A stretch of DNA of 64,000 nucleotides. Origin: Chitinophagales bacterium 65-1. Its GTDB lineage: Bacteria; Bacteroidota; Bacteroidia; Chitinophagales; Chitinophagaceae. A model generated the notes under the pieces. The model saw only the letters and a list, made by a program, of their open reading frames with translations. It searched no databases and was not told the origin of the DNA. How positions within the stretch are numbered: the stretch's first letter is position 1; every line of letters begins with the position of its first letter. A program made the translations under genes and the position numbers. The DNA lies in contig MWYX01000059.1 in assembly GCA_002050465.1 (NCBI GenBank), positions 1 through 64,000 of the forward strand, written 5' to 3'. This document shows positions 38,855 through 48,757 of this stretch, one piece after another.

Positions 38855-39817
38855 ATGCAATTCTCTAAAAGCCTGATAGCAGAGGAATTAAGAACTTTTG
38901 AAAAAAAGTTTGAAGAAGCTGTAAAAAGCGATACACCTTTACTTGATCGAATAATGAAATACATTATTAAGCGAAAGGGGAAACAATTGAGGCCAATGTT
39001 TGTTTTTTTAAGCGCTAAGCTTCATGGCGAGATAAACGAATCAACTTACAGGGCTGCAGCACTGGTAGAACTATTACATACTGCAACACTGGTTCATGAT
39101 GACGTTGTAGACGAATCTTTAGAGCGCAGGAACTTTTTTTCTGTAAATGCATTATGGAAAAACAAAATTGCAGTTTTGGTAGGTGATTACCTTCTTTCAA
39201 AGGGACTTTTGCTATCAACAGAAGCCGGCGATTTTAAGCATTTACATATTCTATCTGATGCCGTAAAACAAATGAGTGAAGGCGAATTACTGCAAATTGA
39301 AAAAGCAAGAAAATTAAATTTAAAAGAAGATATTTATTTTGAGATCATCAGAAGCAAAACCGCTTCACTTCTTTCGTCTGCATGTTGTGTAGGTGCATGG
39401 AGTACGAGCAAAGATGAAATTATTGCAGATAAAATGAAATTGTTTGGAGAGAAAGTCGGTATTGCATTTCAAATAAAAGACGATCTTTTTGATTATGGAA
39501 GAGAAGATATAGGCAAACCAACAGGAAACGATCTTAAAGAAAAGAAACTAACCCTGCCATTAATTTATGCACTAAATAATATTGATAAATCAAAAAGAAG
39601 AGAAGTGATTTATATCATTAAGAATCAAAATAAAAATAAAAATAAAATAAATTATGTACTAGATATTGTAATAAGTGTAGGAGGGATAAAATATGCTTAT
39701 CAAAAAATGAATGAATATAGAGATGAGGCCTTAGCTATATTATACGAGTTTCCGGAAAGCGAGGCCCGTAAAGGATTAGAGGAATTAGTAAGATATACAA
39801 CAGATAGAAAATATTAA
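38855..39817 (+). CDS. Polyprenyl synthetase family protein
   Basis: LVHDDVVDESLERR and QIKDDLFDYG Asp-rich motifs, GKQLRPMFVFLSA. Confidence 0.95.
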   Translation: MQFSKSLIAEELRTFEKKFEEAVKSDTPLLDRIMKYIIKRKGKQLRPMFVFLSAKLHGEINESTYRAAALVELLHTATLVHDDVVDESLERRNFFSVNALWKNKIAVLVGDYLLSKGLLLSTEAGDFKHLHILSDAVKQMSEGELLQIEKARKLNLKEDIYFEIIRSKTASLLSSACCVGAWSTSKDEIIADKMKLFGEKVGIAFQIKDDLFDYGREDIGKPTGNDLKEKKLTLPLIYALNNIDKSKRREVIYIIKNQNKNKNKINYVLDIVISVGGIKYAYQKMNEYRDEALAILYEFPESEARKGLEELVRYTTDRKY

Positions 39818-41532
39818 TGCAAAAAAGGTGGAACATATTATTAGCAGATGATGATAAAGTTGCGGCTTTACAAGAAGCACTTAATATTAGTAAAACATTG
39901 TGCACAATATTAGTGCAGCGAGGCGTGGATACCTTCGATAAAGTGAAAGATTATTTTCGTCCACAGCTAACACATTTATATGATCCATACCTTATGAAGG
40001 ATATGGATAAAGCGGTTAATAGAATTTTATCTGCTATACATAATAATGAAAAGATTCTCGTGTTTGGAGACTACGATGTAGATGGTACTACTTCTGTAGC
40101 TTGTATGTATAAGTTTTTGCAAAAAATATATCAACCACAAAATATCGAGTTTTATATACCGCACCGGTATAGAGAAGGTTATGGGGTAAGTAAGATAGGT
40201 ATTGATTTTGCAAAAGAAAATAATTTTTCGCTTATCATTTCTCTGGATTGCGGAATAAAATCTATAGACCTTATCAAATATGCTAAAGATTTAGGATTGG
40301 ATTTTATTGTTTGCGATCATCATTTACCCGATATTGAATTACCGCCTGCTGTTGCCATACTTAATCCAAAACAAAAAGACTGCAATTATCCATATAAAGA
40401 ATTATGTGGTTGTGGTGTTGGATTTAAACTAATTACTGCACTTTGTAAATGCCTGAATATTCCTGAAAGTGAATTTTTAATTTATCTGGATCTTGTTGCC
40501 ACTGCTATTGCTGCTGATATTGTACCACTGACGGATGAAAACCGGGTTCTTGCTTTCTATGGATTAAAAAAAATTAATGAAAATCCAAGTGCAGGAATTA
40601 AAGCTTTAATGCAGTTGAGCGGCGTTAAAACCAACTACAGTATAAATAACGTGGTATTTATAATTGCTCCCAGGGTTAATGCTGCCGGACGCATGGATGA
40701 TGCCAGGAAAGCGGTGCTAATGTTTGTTGCTGATGATATTAAAACGGCATTAGAATATGCAGAGATGTTGCATACTGACAATATTGACAGAAAGGATGCT
40801 GACACCACCATTACAGAAGAAGCGTTGGCAATTATTGATGGTGATGAAATTCATATTAAAAGAAAATCAACCGTTGTCTTTAGAAATCATTGGCATAAGG
40901 GAGTTGTAGGCATTGTTGCATCAAGATTAATTGAAAAATATCACCGTCCTACAGTGGTATTAACTCAAAGCGGTGAGGTAGTTTCCGGAAGTGCAAGGAG
41001 TGTTTCTGGATTTAATTTGTATGAAGCCATTCATGCGTGCCGTGAGCACCTGATTGGCTATGGCGGGCATTTTGCAGCTGCAGGCTTAACTATGTTGCCG
41101 GCTAATGTAGAAGCTTTCAGTAATAAGTTTGAAGAGATTGTTGAATCTATTATTGAGCCTCATTTATTAATTCCTGAAATTATAATTGATGCTGAAATAA
41201 ATTTTAAAAATATTACCCGAAGTTTTTATAATATCATTTCCCAAATGGAGCCTTTTGGTCCTCAAAATATGCGCCCTGTTTTTATTACCAAAAATGTTTT
41301 TGATACTTCCTGGTCAAAAATTGTAAAGGAACAGCATGTAAAATTTATTGTAAAACAGGATAATATAATTTTTACAGGAATAGGATTTAATATGGCTGAT
41401 AAATTTTATTTACTCCAAATGAATAAGCCAATTGATATTGTTTATACCCTTGATGAAAATGAATGGAACGGAGAAACGCATCTTCAACTTAAAGTGATAG
41501 ATATAAGATTATCAGAAGCACTTTCAGCATAA
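39817..41532 (+). CDS. recJ: Single-stranded-DNA-specific exonuclease RecJ
   Basis: VFGDYDVDGTTSVA, DCGIKS, CDHHLPD, APRVNAAGRMDDA, GYGGHFAAAGLT. Confidence 0.97.
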   Translation: MQKRWNILLADDDKVAALQEALNISKTLCTILVQRGVDTFDKVKDYFRPQLTHLYDPYLMKDMDKAVNRILSAIHNNEKILVFGDYDVDGTTSVACMYKFLQKIYQPQNIEFYIPHRYREGYGVSKIGIDFAKENNFSLIISLDCGIKSIDLIKYAKDLGLDFIVCDHHLPDIELPPAVAILNPKQKDCNYPYKELCGCGVGFKLITALCKCLNIPESEFLIYLDLVATAIAADIVPLTDENRVLAFYGLKKINENPSAGIKALMQLSGVKTNYSINNVVFIIAPRVNAAGRMDDARKAVLMFVADDIKTALEYAEMLHTDNIDRKDADTTITEEALAIIDGDEIHIKRKSTVVFRNHWHKGVVGIVASRLIEKYHRPTVVLTQSGEVVSGSARSVSGFNLYEAIHACREHLIGYGGHFAAAGLTMLPANVEAFSNKFEEIVESIIEPHLLIPEIIIDAEINFKNITRSFYNIISQMEPFGPQNMRPVFITKNVFDTSWSKIVKEQHVKFIVKQDNIIFTGIGFNMADKFYLLQMNKPIDIVYTLDENEWNGETHLQLKVIDIRLSEALSA

Positions 41533-41537
41533 TATAT

Positions 41538-42236
41538 TTGATGAAATATTTTTACTACCTGCGCTTATTTTTTTTCATCTCTTTTAACTGGAATATAAGA
41601 TTAGCATGGTTTACTATTTACCATGAAATTAGAGGTGAAAGAAAATACAATCTCAATACAAGTAAACTTGCCCATTTAAAAAAGCTATCAGTAAAAGGAA
41701 ATAATATAGAACATGCTGAAATATACCAGGGTGCAAATTACTACCTGCTGGAAAAAACTTTCGATTACCTGCAAACAATAGAATCAAACCATCACATTCT
41801 TGATTATGGATCCGGCAAAGGCAGAGTACTTGCTGTTGCTGCTTATTATGGTTTTTTAAAGATATCCGGAGTAGAATTTGCAAAAGAATTATGTGATATT
41901 GCAAGAAAGAATATCATCCCTGTTCAACAAAAATTTCTTGATAAAATCTTCAATGTTATTTATGCAAACGCAGTTGATTTTAATATAGAAGCAGATACCA
42001 ATGTATTCTTCTTTTTTAACCCCTTTGATGAAGTTGTAATGCTTGCGGTAGTAAAAAATATACTATTCTCTTTAAAAGAATATCCGAGGGAAGTTTATGT
42101 GGTTTATATCAACCCAATTCATAAAGAAATATTTATGAGTGCTGGCTTTGAGCAGGTATTTCACATGCAGAAATTAAAATATATCGAGGCAAGTATTTTA
42201 ATGATGAATGCCCGAACTGCGATGCCAGAAACATGA
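41538..42236 (+). CDS. Class I SAM-dependent methyltransferase
   Basis: ILDYGSGKGRVLAVAAYYG, SGVEFAKELCDIARKN. Confidence 0.85.
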   Translation: MMKYFYYLRLFFFISFNWNIRLAWFTIYHEIRGERKYNLNTSKLAHLKKLSVKGNNIEHAEIYQGANYYLLEKTFDYLQTIESNHHILDYGSGKGRVLAVAAYYGFLKISGVEFAKELCDIARKNIIPVQQKFLDKIFNVIYANAVDFNIEADTNVFFFFNPFDEVVMLAVVKNILFSLKEYPREVYVVYINPIHKEIFMSAGFEQVFHMQKLKYIEASILMMNARTAMPET

Positions 42237-42244
42237 TTTAATAA

Positions 42245-42282
42245 TCTCCCTAAAAGTTTCCTTTAGAGAGAGTTAGAGGGTA
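42245..42282. repeat. GC-rich element TCTCCCTAAAAGTTTCCTTTAGAGAGAGTTAGAGGGTATT between the methyltransferase gene and htpG
   Basis: Shares CTTTAG-n-GTTAGAGGGTAT with 22139-22171. Confidence 0.55.
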
Positions 42283-44250
42283 TTACACATCTACAATAAT
42301 CCTGCTTTTATTTTCTCCCTGCATCATCTCCACACTCCTGTTTATAAAATTAGTAAGCTCACTACCCTTTAATAATCCTTGTGAAAGCAAAGCGAGGTCA
42401 GCTAAATTTCTTACCTGCCTTTGCTGGGTCTCGGTATTGTCCTCTCTTAATATATTTTTATAAACAGGATGATTGCCATTAATTGTTAGTGTAACATCTT
42501 CAGCCATATTTCCATAAAAACTTCCCATGCCGCCTCCATGCTGTGCCATATCTTTCATCCGGCGCATAAATTCTGGCCTGGTTGCTATTACCGGCGGGGT
42601 TTCAGGATTTAATCCTTTCACTTCAACAGATACATGCATTTCAGGAATTTCTACTTTGAACAATTCTTTTAGCTTTTCTTCTTCCTCTTTGTTTAAAACA
42701 CTTTCAGTTTGCTCAGCTTTATCAATTAAATTTTCTGTTATATCTGCATCAACTCGTACAAACTGCATATCTGTCCATTTCATTTCCATGTTATTGATAA
42801 ATGCAGCATCCACAATGGTTTCAAGCTTAATAACGAGATATCCTTTTTTATTAGCAGCCTGTATATAACTATCCTGCTGTATGGGATCTGTTGTGTATAA
42901 CATTACTAGCTTACCCTCTTTATTCTTTTGCAGAGACTCCGTTTCTTTTTTATATTCTTCAAGCGTATAAAATTTCTTTAAAGAATCAGACCCTTCGGAA
43001 GTCCCTCCGTTGGAGGGATTTAGGGAGGCTTCAAATACATTGAACTTGCTTGCCTTCTCTAAAAATTTATCATCAGTCATCATTCCATACTTCACAAACA
43101 ATCCAAGACTCTCCCACTTCTCTTCAAATGATTTCCTGTCATTATTAAAGATATCCTCTAATTTATCTGCAACTTTTTTAGTGATATGGGCATTTATCTT
43201 TTTTACATTTGGATCACCCTGTAAATAACTTCTGCTCACATTTAAAGGAATATCAGGACTGTCAATCACCCCATGTAATAGCATTAAAAATTCAGGAACT
43301 ATATCCTTTACTTCATCAGTAACAAAAACCTGGTTACTGTATAATTGTATTTTATCTTTTTGAATTTCGTAACGCTCTTTTATCTTGGGAAAATAGAGTA
43401 TACCGGTAAGGTTAAAAGGATAATCTACATTCAGGTGTATCCAGAACAAAGGTTTTTCACCGAAGGGATAAAGTTCTTTATAAAAATTCTCATAATCTTC
43501 TGTAGTTAATTCACTTGGCTTTCTTGTCCAGGCAGGGTTGGTATTATTTATTGGTTTATCCCGATAGCTATCGGGATCTTCGCCTTCCTTTTTGTCTTTT
43601 TTATCTTCATTTTCATCAATAAAAAATATCGGCACAGGTAAAAACTTACAGAATTTTTCAAGAATTGATTTTACTCTGTAAGGCTCTAAAAACTCTTTGC
43701 TTTCTTCATTTATATAAAGTATAATATCGGTTCCTCTTTGTTGTTTTTCTGTTTCCTCCAGGGTAAATTCAGGGCTGCCATCACACTCCCATCTTACTGC
43801 TTTGGCATCTTCTTTAAAACTCTTGGTATATATCTCCACTTTATCACTTACCATAAAAGAGGAATAAAAACCAAGGCCAAAGTGACCAATAATATTTGCC
43901 TCATTCTTTCCTTTATATTTTTCCAAAAATTCTTCAGCACCACTGAAAGCAACCTGGTTTATATATTTATCAACTTCCTCAGCTGTCATTCCCACACCTT
44001 TATCAGAAATGGTTAGCGTCTTTTTTTCTTTATTTACTCTTACTTCAATATTAGTATCACCTATTTCGCCCTTTGCTTCGCCGATGGAAGACAGCGTTTT
44101 TAATTTTTGAGTGGCATCAACTGCATTGCTCACCAATTCACGGATAAAAATCTCATGATCACTGTAAAGAAACTTTTTAATTATCGGGAAAATGTTTTCC
44201 GTCTGTACACGAATACTGCCTTTTTGCATAAGAATATTTTTGCCGAGCAA
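42283..44250 (-). CDS. htpG: Molecular chaperone HtpG (Hsp90)
   Basis: FIRELVSNAVDATQKLK, TISDKGVGMTAEEV, IGHFGLGFYSSFMV, SRSYLQGD; likely start at MQKGSIRVQTENIFPIIK. Confidence 0.97.
   Translation of the reverse strand: MLGKNILMQKGSIRVQTENIFPIIKKFLYSDHEIFIRELVSNAVDATQKLKTLSSIGEAKGEIGDTNIEVRVNKEKKTLTISDKGVGMTAEEVDKYINQVAFSGAEEFLEKYKGKNEANIIGHFGLGFYSSFMVSDKVEIYTKSFKEDAKAVRWECDGSPEFTLEETEKQQRGTDIILYINEESKEFLEPYRVKSILEKFCKFLPVPIFFIDENEDKKDKKEGEDPDSYRDKPINNTNPAWTRKPSELTTEDYENFYKELYPFGEKPLFWIHLNVDYPFNLTGILYFPKIKERYEIQKDKIQLYSNQVFVTDEVKDIVPEFLMLLHGVIDSPDIPLNVSRSYLQGDPNVKKINAHITKKVADKLEDIFNNDRKSFEEKWESLGLFVKYGMMTDDKFLEKASKFNVFEASLNPSNGGTSEGSDSLKKFYTLEEYKKETESLQKNKEGKLVMLYTTDPIQQDSYIQAANKKGYLVIKLETIVDAAFINNMEMKWTDMQFVRVDADITENLIDKAEQTESVLNKEEEEKLKELFKVEIPEMHVSVEVKGLNPETPPVIATRPEFMRRMKDMAQHGGGMGSFYGNMAEDVTLTINGNHPVYKNILREDNTETQQRQVRNLADLALLSQGLLKGSELTNFINRSVEMMQGENKSRIIVDV
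42991..43028. repeat. GC-rich element CCCTTCGGAAG-TCCCTCC-GTT-GGAGGGA-TTTAGGGAGG in-frame in htpG
   Basis: Perfect 7-bp inverted repeat; encodes EASLNPSNGGTSEG between conserved HtpG blocks. Confidence 0.7.
43558..43577. repeat. Perfect 20-bp palindrome ATCCCGATAG-CTATCGGGAT in-frame in htpG
   Basis: Encodes DPDSYRD; 19/20 match at 23160-23179. Confidence 0.8.
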
Positions 44251-44369
44251 ATTTCAAAAAAAGTGCCACGATAAAATTGCTGACAGGTTGGCAATTGTTT
44301 ATAAATAAAAGAGTTGTTACCCATTATTAAATACTTAATAAATTAACTTCGCCTGACTAAATTATATAC

Positions 44370-47300
44370 ATGAAAAAAATTTACTTACTCATACTTTTAT
44401 TTTCAGTTTTTTCTGCAAGATCACAGGTAGTTATTAATGAGGTGTATGGTGGTGGTGGTAATGCCGGCTCTACTTATAGGAATGATTTTATAGAGTTGTA
44501 TAATAATGGAACTACTGCTATTAACTTAGCCGGATGGTCAGTACAATATGCAAGTTCAACAGGAACTACATGGGCAGTTACGAACTTAACAGGAAGCATA
44601 CCAGCAAAAGGCCATTATTTAATTCAGCAAGCTGCCGGTACCGGGGGAACAACGAATTTACCCACACCAAATGCAACAGGCTCTATTGCTATGAGCGGTA
44701 CTGCAGGCAAAGTAATTTTGTGTAATATAACAACTGCCCAAACAGGGGCAAATCCAACAGGGGCCCAAATTATAGATAAGGTAGGTTATGGGGCAGGTAC
44801 TAATGGTTTTGAAGGTGTAGGGCCAACAGCAACATTATCCAATACCACCTCAGCTCAAAGAACACCAAATGGTTTTGACAGCAATAATAATCTTACTGAT
44901 TTTACAATAGGAGCACCCAGCCCAACCAATGCAACCGGTGGAACTGATGTAACACCCCCGGCAATTGTTACCTTATTCCCGGCAAACAATGCAATTAATG
45001 TTAGTACATCTTTTACAGCTTCGATTACTTTTAATGAAACAGTACAAAAAGGTGTGGCCGGAACAATTACTGTTAAAAAAGTATTGGATAATGCTGTTGT
45101 ACAAACAACAAATATTACCAATGCCAATGTTATAGTTTCCGGAAGTTCAGCTTCCTTTGATGTTAGTTCTTTAGCTTTTAATACAGCTTATTATATAGAA
45201 ATTTCTGCAGGGGCATTTAAAGATCTTGCCAATAATAATTTTGCAGGAATAACAGGTAACGCTACCTGGAGATTTACAACAGCTGCATCAGCCCCAATAG
45301 GTATATTAGGTACAGCTTACAGCTTTAATACATGTGGCTCTGTATTGCCTGATGGTTTTAGTCAATATAATGTAACAGGCGATCAAAAATGGGGATGTAC
45401 AACATTTGGAAGAGACCCTGCTAACCTGCCATCGGGAAGCGCACCAAACGGAGTACAGATAAATGGCTTTTTAGTAACAAATATTTTAAATGAAGATTGG
45501 CTTATTACACCATCATTTAATTTAACAGCTACTACATTTCCTTTACTTTCTTTTTGGAGCAGAACCGCATTTAACGGGGCACCGCTGCAATTAAAAGTTT
45601 CCACCAATTACCCCGGAACAGGTGACCCCAGGAATTTTACCTGGACAGATCTTAACGGACGATTTCCTAACCAGGCATCAGATGTGTGGACTTTATCAAA
45701 CAATATAAACCTCTCTGCTTTTAAACAACCTTCAGTATTTATTGCATTTGTTTACAACTCCAGCAATGATGATGGAGCCAGATGGACTTTAGATGATATT
45801 AAAATTGAAAATTCACCTACACCTCCGCCACCGGCACTTACAGCTAATGTAACCGATATGCAATTTCCTTATGTTGCCAGTGGCTCAACTGCTGATAAAA
45901 CATTTGCTTTTATCGGTAACGATCTAACTGCTAATGTTACTTTAACATCAACCGGACTATTTTTATTATCAAAAGATGGAACTAATTTTTCATCTTCTAT
46001 AACCTATACTGTTGCTGAAGCAAATAATATATCAAAAACTGTATTTGTAAGATTTGCGCCAAATTTAGCTAACCAGAATTTTACAGGAACTGTTATTGTA
46101 ACTACATCTGCTTTATCATCTACAATAAATTTAAAAGGAACAAGTATTGATCCGGCTACCACTCTTGAAGTTGTAAACTGGAATATTGAATGGTTTGGCA
46201 GCACCGGATTTGGACCAACTAACGAGATCCTTCAGGAGCAAAATGTAAAAACTGTTTTACAAAATATTGGGGCAGATATTTATGGTCTGGTAGAAGTAGT
46301 AGATACTGCAAAATTAGGCAATGTGGTACGGCAAATGCCGGGATACGCCTACATAGTAAGCAATTACGGGTCACGTGTTAACCCACCGGACCCTACCGGA
46401 GGACCGATTGCCGAAGCACAGAAAGAAGCATTTGTTTATAAAACCTCACTCTTTAAAAACATAACATCAAGGCCTTTAATAAATAACCAGAATATTACAA
46501 GCACCTCCTATAATAACTGGGCCAGTGGCCGCTATCCATTTTTAATGACAGCTGATCTAACGCTTAATTGTGTAACAAAAAGAATAAATTTTGTTTTGAT
46601 ACATGCAAAGGCAAATACATCTCCTACTGCAACATCGTATGCACGCAGACAAGCGGCTGCAACGGAATTGCATGATACATTAAATCTATATTTTCCGAAT
46701 GATAATATAATTATTTTAGGAGATTTTAATGACGATCTTGACCAGTCTATCACTGCAGGATTTACTACTACTTCATACAGTGCATTTACAACAGACCCGG
46801 CAAGTTTCTTTTCGCCAACATTGGCATTAAGCCTTGCAGGTAAAAAATCTACAGTAAGTTATAATGATGTGATAGACCATGTTATCCTGTCAAATGAATT
46901 TCAGCCATTTTATTTACACGCTACAGCAACTATTTTAACGGATGTTGCAGCCTTAATACCTAATTATGGTAAAACCACAACTGATCACTACCCTGTATTT
47001 ACCCGTTACCAGTTTAGAAATACAAGTGCACCAATAATTCCAGCATGTGTTCCTGCAACATCATTTTGCGCAAGCAGTAATAATGTTTATACTGTACCAA
47101 CACTTTCTGCAACTGATGATTGTGGAGTTGTAAATTACAGTTATGTAATCAGTGGTGCCACATCAAGAACGGGAAACACTAATAATGCAAGTGGAATATT
47201 TAACCCGGGAATAAGTACAATAACCTGGATGGTTACTGATGATTTTTTAAATACAGCAACCTGCCAGACAACTATTACCATTAATTCCAATCCAACTGTT

Positions 47301-47942
47301 ACCATACCGGATGCATTTTCGATAACGCAGGGAGTAGCAGCCAATACTGTTTATCCCGGTTATTCTCCGGCAAGCTTATTAACTTTAAATGCAAATGCAA
47401 GCGGCGGCACACCTGACTATACTTACAGCTGGTCAAACGGAACATCAGGAATTTCTACAACAGTTAGCCCAACTGCAAATACACTGTATAATGTTGTGGT
47501 CACTGATTCAAAAGGCTGCCTGGCATCTGCTTCAAAAACTATAACTGCAATTATTGTAAGAGGAATTAGAAATTCAAATAACGTGGTTATATGTCATAAA
47601 GCAAATACTATAGAAGTTGAAGTCAATGCTGTTTCAGCTCACCTGGCACATGGAGATTTTTTAGGCAGCTGCTCTTCATCTGCTCCTTATTCTGATCTTT
47701 CTATTTCTGCAGCTCCAAACCCTTCCAAAGATTATTTCATTATTACGATCTTAGGTGGCAATACTCCAGAGCCAATGAGTATATTGGTAAGTGATGCAAT
47801 GGGAAGAGAAGTTGAACGTTGGAACAATACATTTACAAAATCATTCAGGTTAGGTGCTAACTATATGCCCGGGTTGTACATGGTTCGTGTAATACAGGTA
47901 AGAGAAATGGCAACCATAACCTTGCTTAAACAACCCAGATAG
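44370..47942 (+). CDS. Secreted multidomain protein: lamin-tail domain, Ig-like, endonuclease/exonuclease/phosphatase domain, HYR/SprB-like repeat, T9SS C-terminal signal
   Basis: VVINEVYGGGGNAGSTYRNDFIELYN (LTD); VVNWNIEWFG...ILGDFNDDL...DHVILS...TDHYPV (EEP); SISAAPNPSKDYFIITILGG...YMPGLYMVRV (type A sorting domain). Confidence 0.88.
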   Translation: MKKIYLLILLFSVFSARSQVVINEVYGGGGNAGSTYRNDFIELYNNGTTAINLAGWSVQYASSTGTTWAVTNLTGSIPAKGHYLIQQAAGTGGTTNLPTPNATGSIAMSGTAGKVILCNITTAQTGANPTGAQIIDKVGYGAGTNGFEGVGPTATLSNTTSAQRTPNGFDSNNNLTDFTIGAPSPTNATGGTDVTPPAIVTLFPANNAINVSTSFTASITFNETVQKGVAGTITVKKVLDNAVVQTTNITNANVIVSGSSASFDVSSLAFNTAYYIEISAGAFKDLANNNFAGITGNATWRFTTAASAPIGILGTAYSFNTCGSVLPDGFSQYNVTGDQKWGCTTFGRDPANLPSGSAPNGVQINGFLVTNILNEDWLITPSFNLTATTFPLLSFWSRTAFNGAPLQLKVSTNYPGTGDPRNFTWTDLNGRFPNQASDVWTLSNNINLSAFKQPSVFIAFVYNSSNDDGARWTLDDIKIENSPTPPPPALTANVTDMQFPYVASGSTADKTFAFIGNDLTANVTLTSTGLFLLSKDGTNFSSSITYTVAEANNISKTVFVRFAPNLANQNFTGTVIVTTSALSSTINLKGTSIDPATTLEVVNWNIEWFGSTGFGPTNEILQEQNVKTVLQNIGADIYGLVEVVDTAKLGNVVRQMPGYAYIVSNYGSRVNPPDPTGGPIAEAQKEAFVYKTSLFKNITSRPLINNQNITSTSYNNWASGRYPFLMTADLTLNCVTKRINFVLIHAKANTSPTATSYARRQAAATELHDTLNLYFPNDNIIILGDFNDDLDQSITAGFTTTSYSAFTTDPASFFSPTLALSLAGKKSTVSYNDVIDHVILSNEFQPFYLHATATILTDVAALIPNYGKTTTDHYPVFTRYQFRNTSAPIIPACVPATSFCASSNNVYTVPTLSATDDCGVVNYSYVISGATSRTGNTNNASGIFNPGISTITWMVTDDFLNTATCQTTITINSNPTVTIPDAFSITQGVAANTVYPGYSPASLLTLNANASGGTPDYTYSWSNGTSGISTTVSPTANTLYNVVVTDSKGCLASASKTITAIIVRGIRNSNNVVICHKANTIEVEVNAVSAHLAHGDFLGSCSSSAPYSDLSISAAPNPSKDYFIITILGGNTPEPMSILVSDAMGREVERWNNTFTKSFRLGANYMPGLYMVRVIQVREMATITLLKQPR

Positions 47943-47961
47943 ATTTTAATTTAACCATACC

Positions 47962-47991
47962 AGGAGCGGCACTTGCCGCTCCTTTTTTTTT
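47962..47991 (+). terminator. Intrinsic terminator of the secreted nuclease-like gene
   Basis: AGGAGCGGC-ACTT-GCCGCTCCTTTTTTTT. Confidence 0.88.
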
Positions 47992-48001
47992 GAATAAGAT
48001 T

Positions 48002-48736
48002 TTAGTTTCCCGGTTGAACAGAGCCACTGCCCGATTTATGAATTTGAGGAGATGATGGATTTCCGCTATAATTAATATCGCCGCTTCCGCTAACAGTTGC
48101 ATTTAATTTAATGCTGGAAAATACATGTGCATTTCCGCTACCGCTAACCTTAATATTTGTATTCTCGCTTAACAGGTTTTTGGCCATCAATTCACCACTG
48201 CCGCTTATCTTACAATTGAAATTTTTTGTTCGTCCCTGCGCTCTAATGTTGCCGGATCCGCTTATAGTTGCAATAACTGATGGGGTTTCAATATTTAAAT
48301 TGATCTCGCCGGAACCGGACACCTTCATCTCAATCTGCCTCTTATCTTTGATAACGTTTTTTGACATAATTGTACCCGAACCCGTTACTGATAAATTTTG
48401 CATTAATGGGGTATTAACAAAAACCCTGACATTTATATTTCTGTACGATAATTTTTCCTTTAGATAAATATGCAGTATGCCATCTTCTATTTTTGTTATT
48501 ACATATTGCATAACATTATCATCAGCTTCAACTTTTATTTCCTTGCTTTCAGTTTGCATCACCTGTACATCTATTGAACCTGAATTTTTTATTCCTGTAA
48601 ATTCATTATAATTTCTTACTTCAGTGATTATATTTCCACTTCCGGAGATTGATTGGCAGGAGATAAGAACAGTGGCTGATAAAAAGGCAAATAATAATCG
48701 TTGCATATAAACAGTTTTAATAAAGCTATGAATCAA
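48002..48736 (-). CDS. DUF2807 (head-GIN domain) lipoprotein
   Basis: Lipobox [21 protein letters not shown] and repeated xVSGSGxI beta-helix motifs. Confidence 0.88.
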   Translation of the reverse strand: MIHSFIKTVYMQRLLFAFLSATVLISCQSISGSGNIITEVRNYNEFTGIKNSGSIDVQVMQTESKEIKVEADDNVMQYVITKIEDGILHIYLKEKLSYRNINVRVFVNTPLMQNLSVTGSGTIMSKNVIKDKRQIEMKVSGSGEINLNIETPSVIATISGSGNIRAQGRTKNFNCKISGSGELMAKNLLSENTNIKVSGSGNAHVFSSIKLNATVSGSGDINYSGNPSSPQIHKSGSGSVQPGN

Positions 48737-48743
48737 AACGCTG

Positions 48744-48751
48744 TAACTTTG
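48744..48751 (+). promoter_or_regulatory. -7 promoter element TAACTTTG just upstream of the probable guaA start
   Basis: Exact TAnnTTTG followed by CGGCCA-ATG. Confidence 0.55.
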
Positions 48752-48757
48752 CGGCCA

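Noticed and set aside
48030-48700. Repeated SGSG coding motifs in the DUF2807 gene as a DNA repeat or CRISPR-like array
   Set aside because: Explained by the GIN-domain beta-helix; spacing and units are irregular
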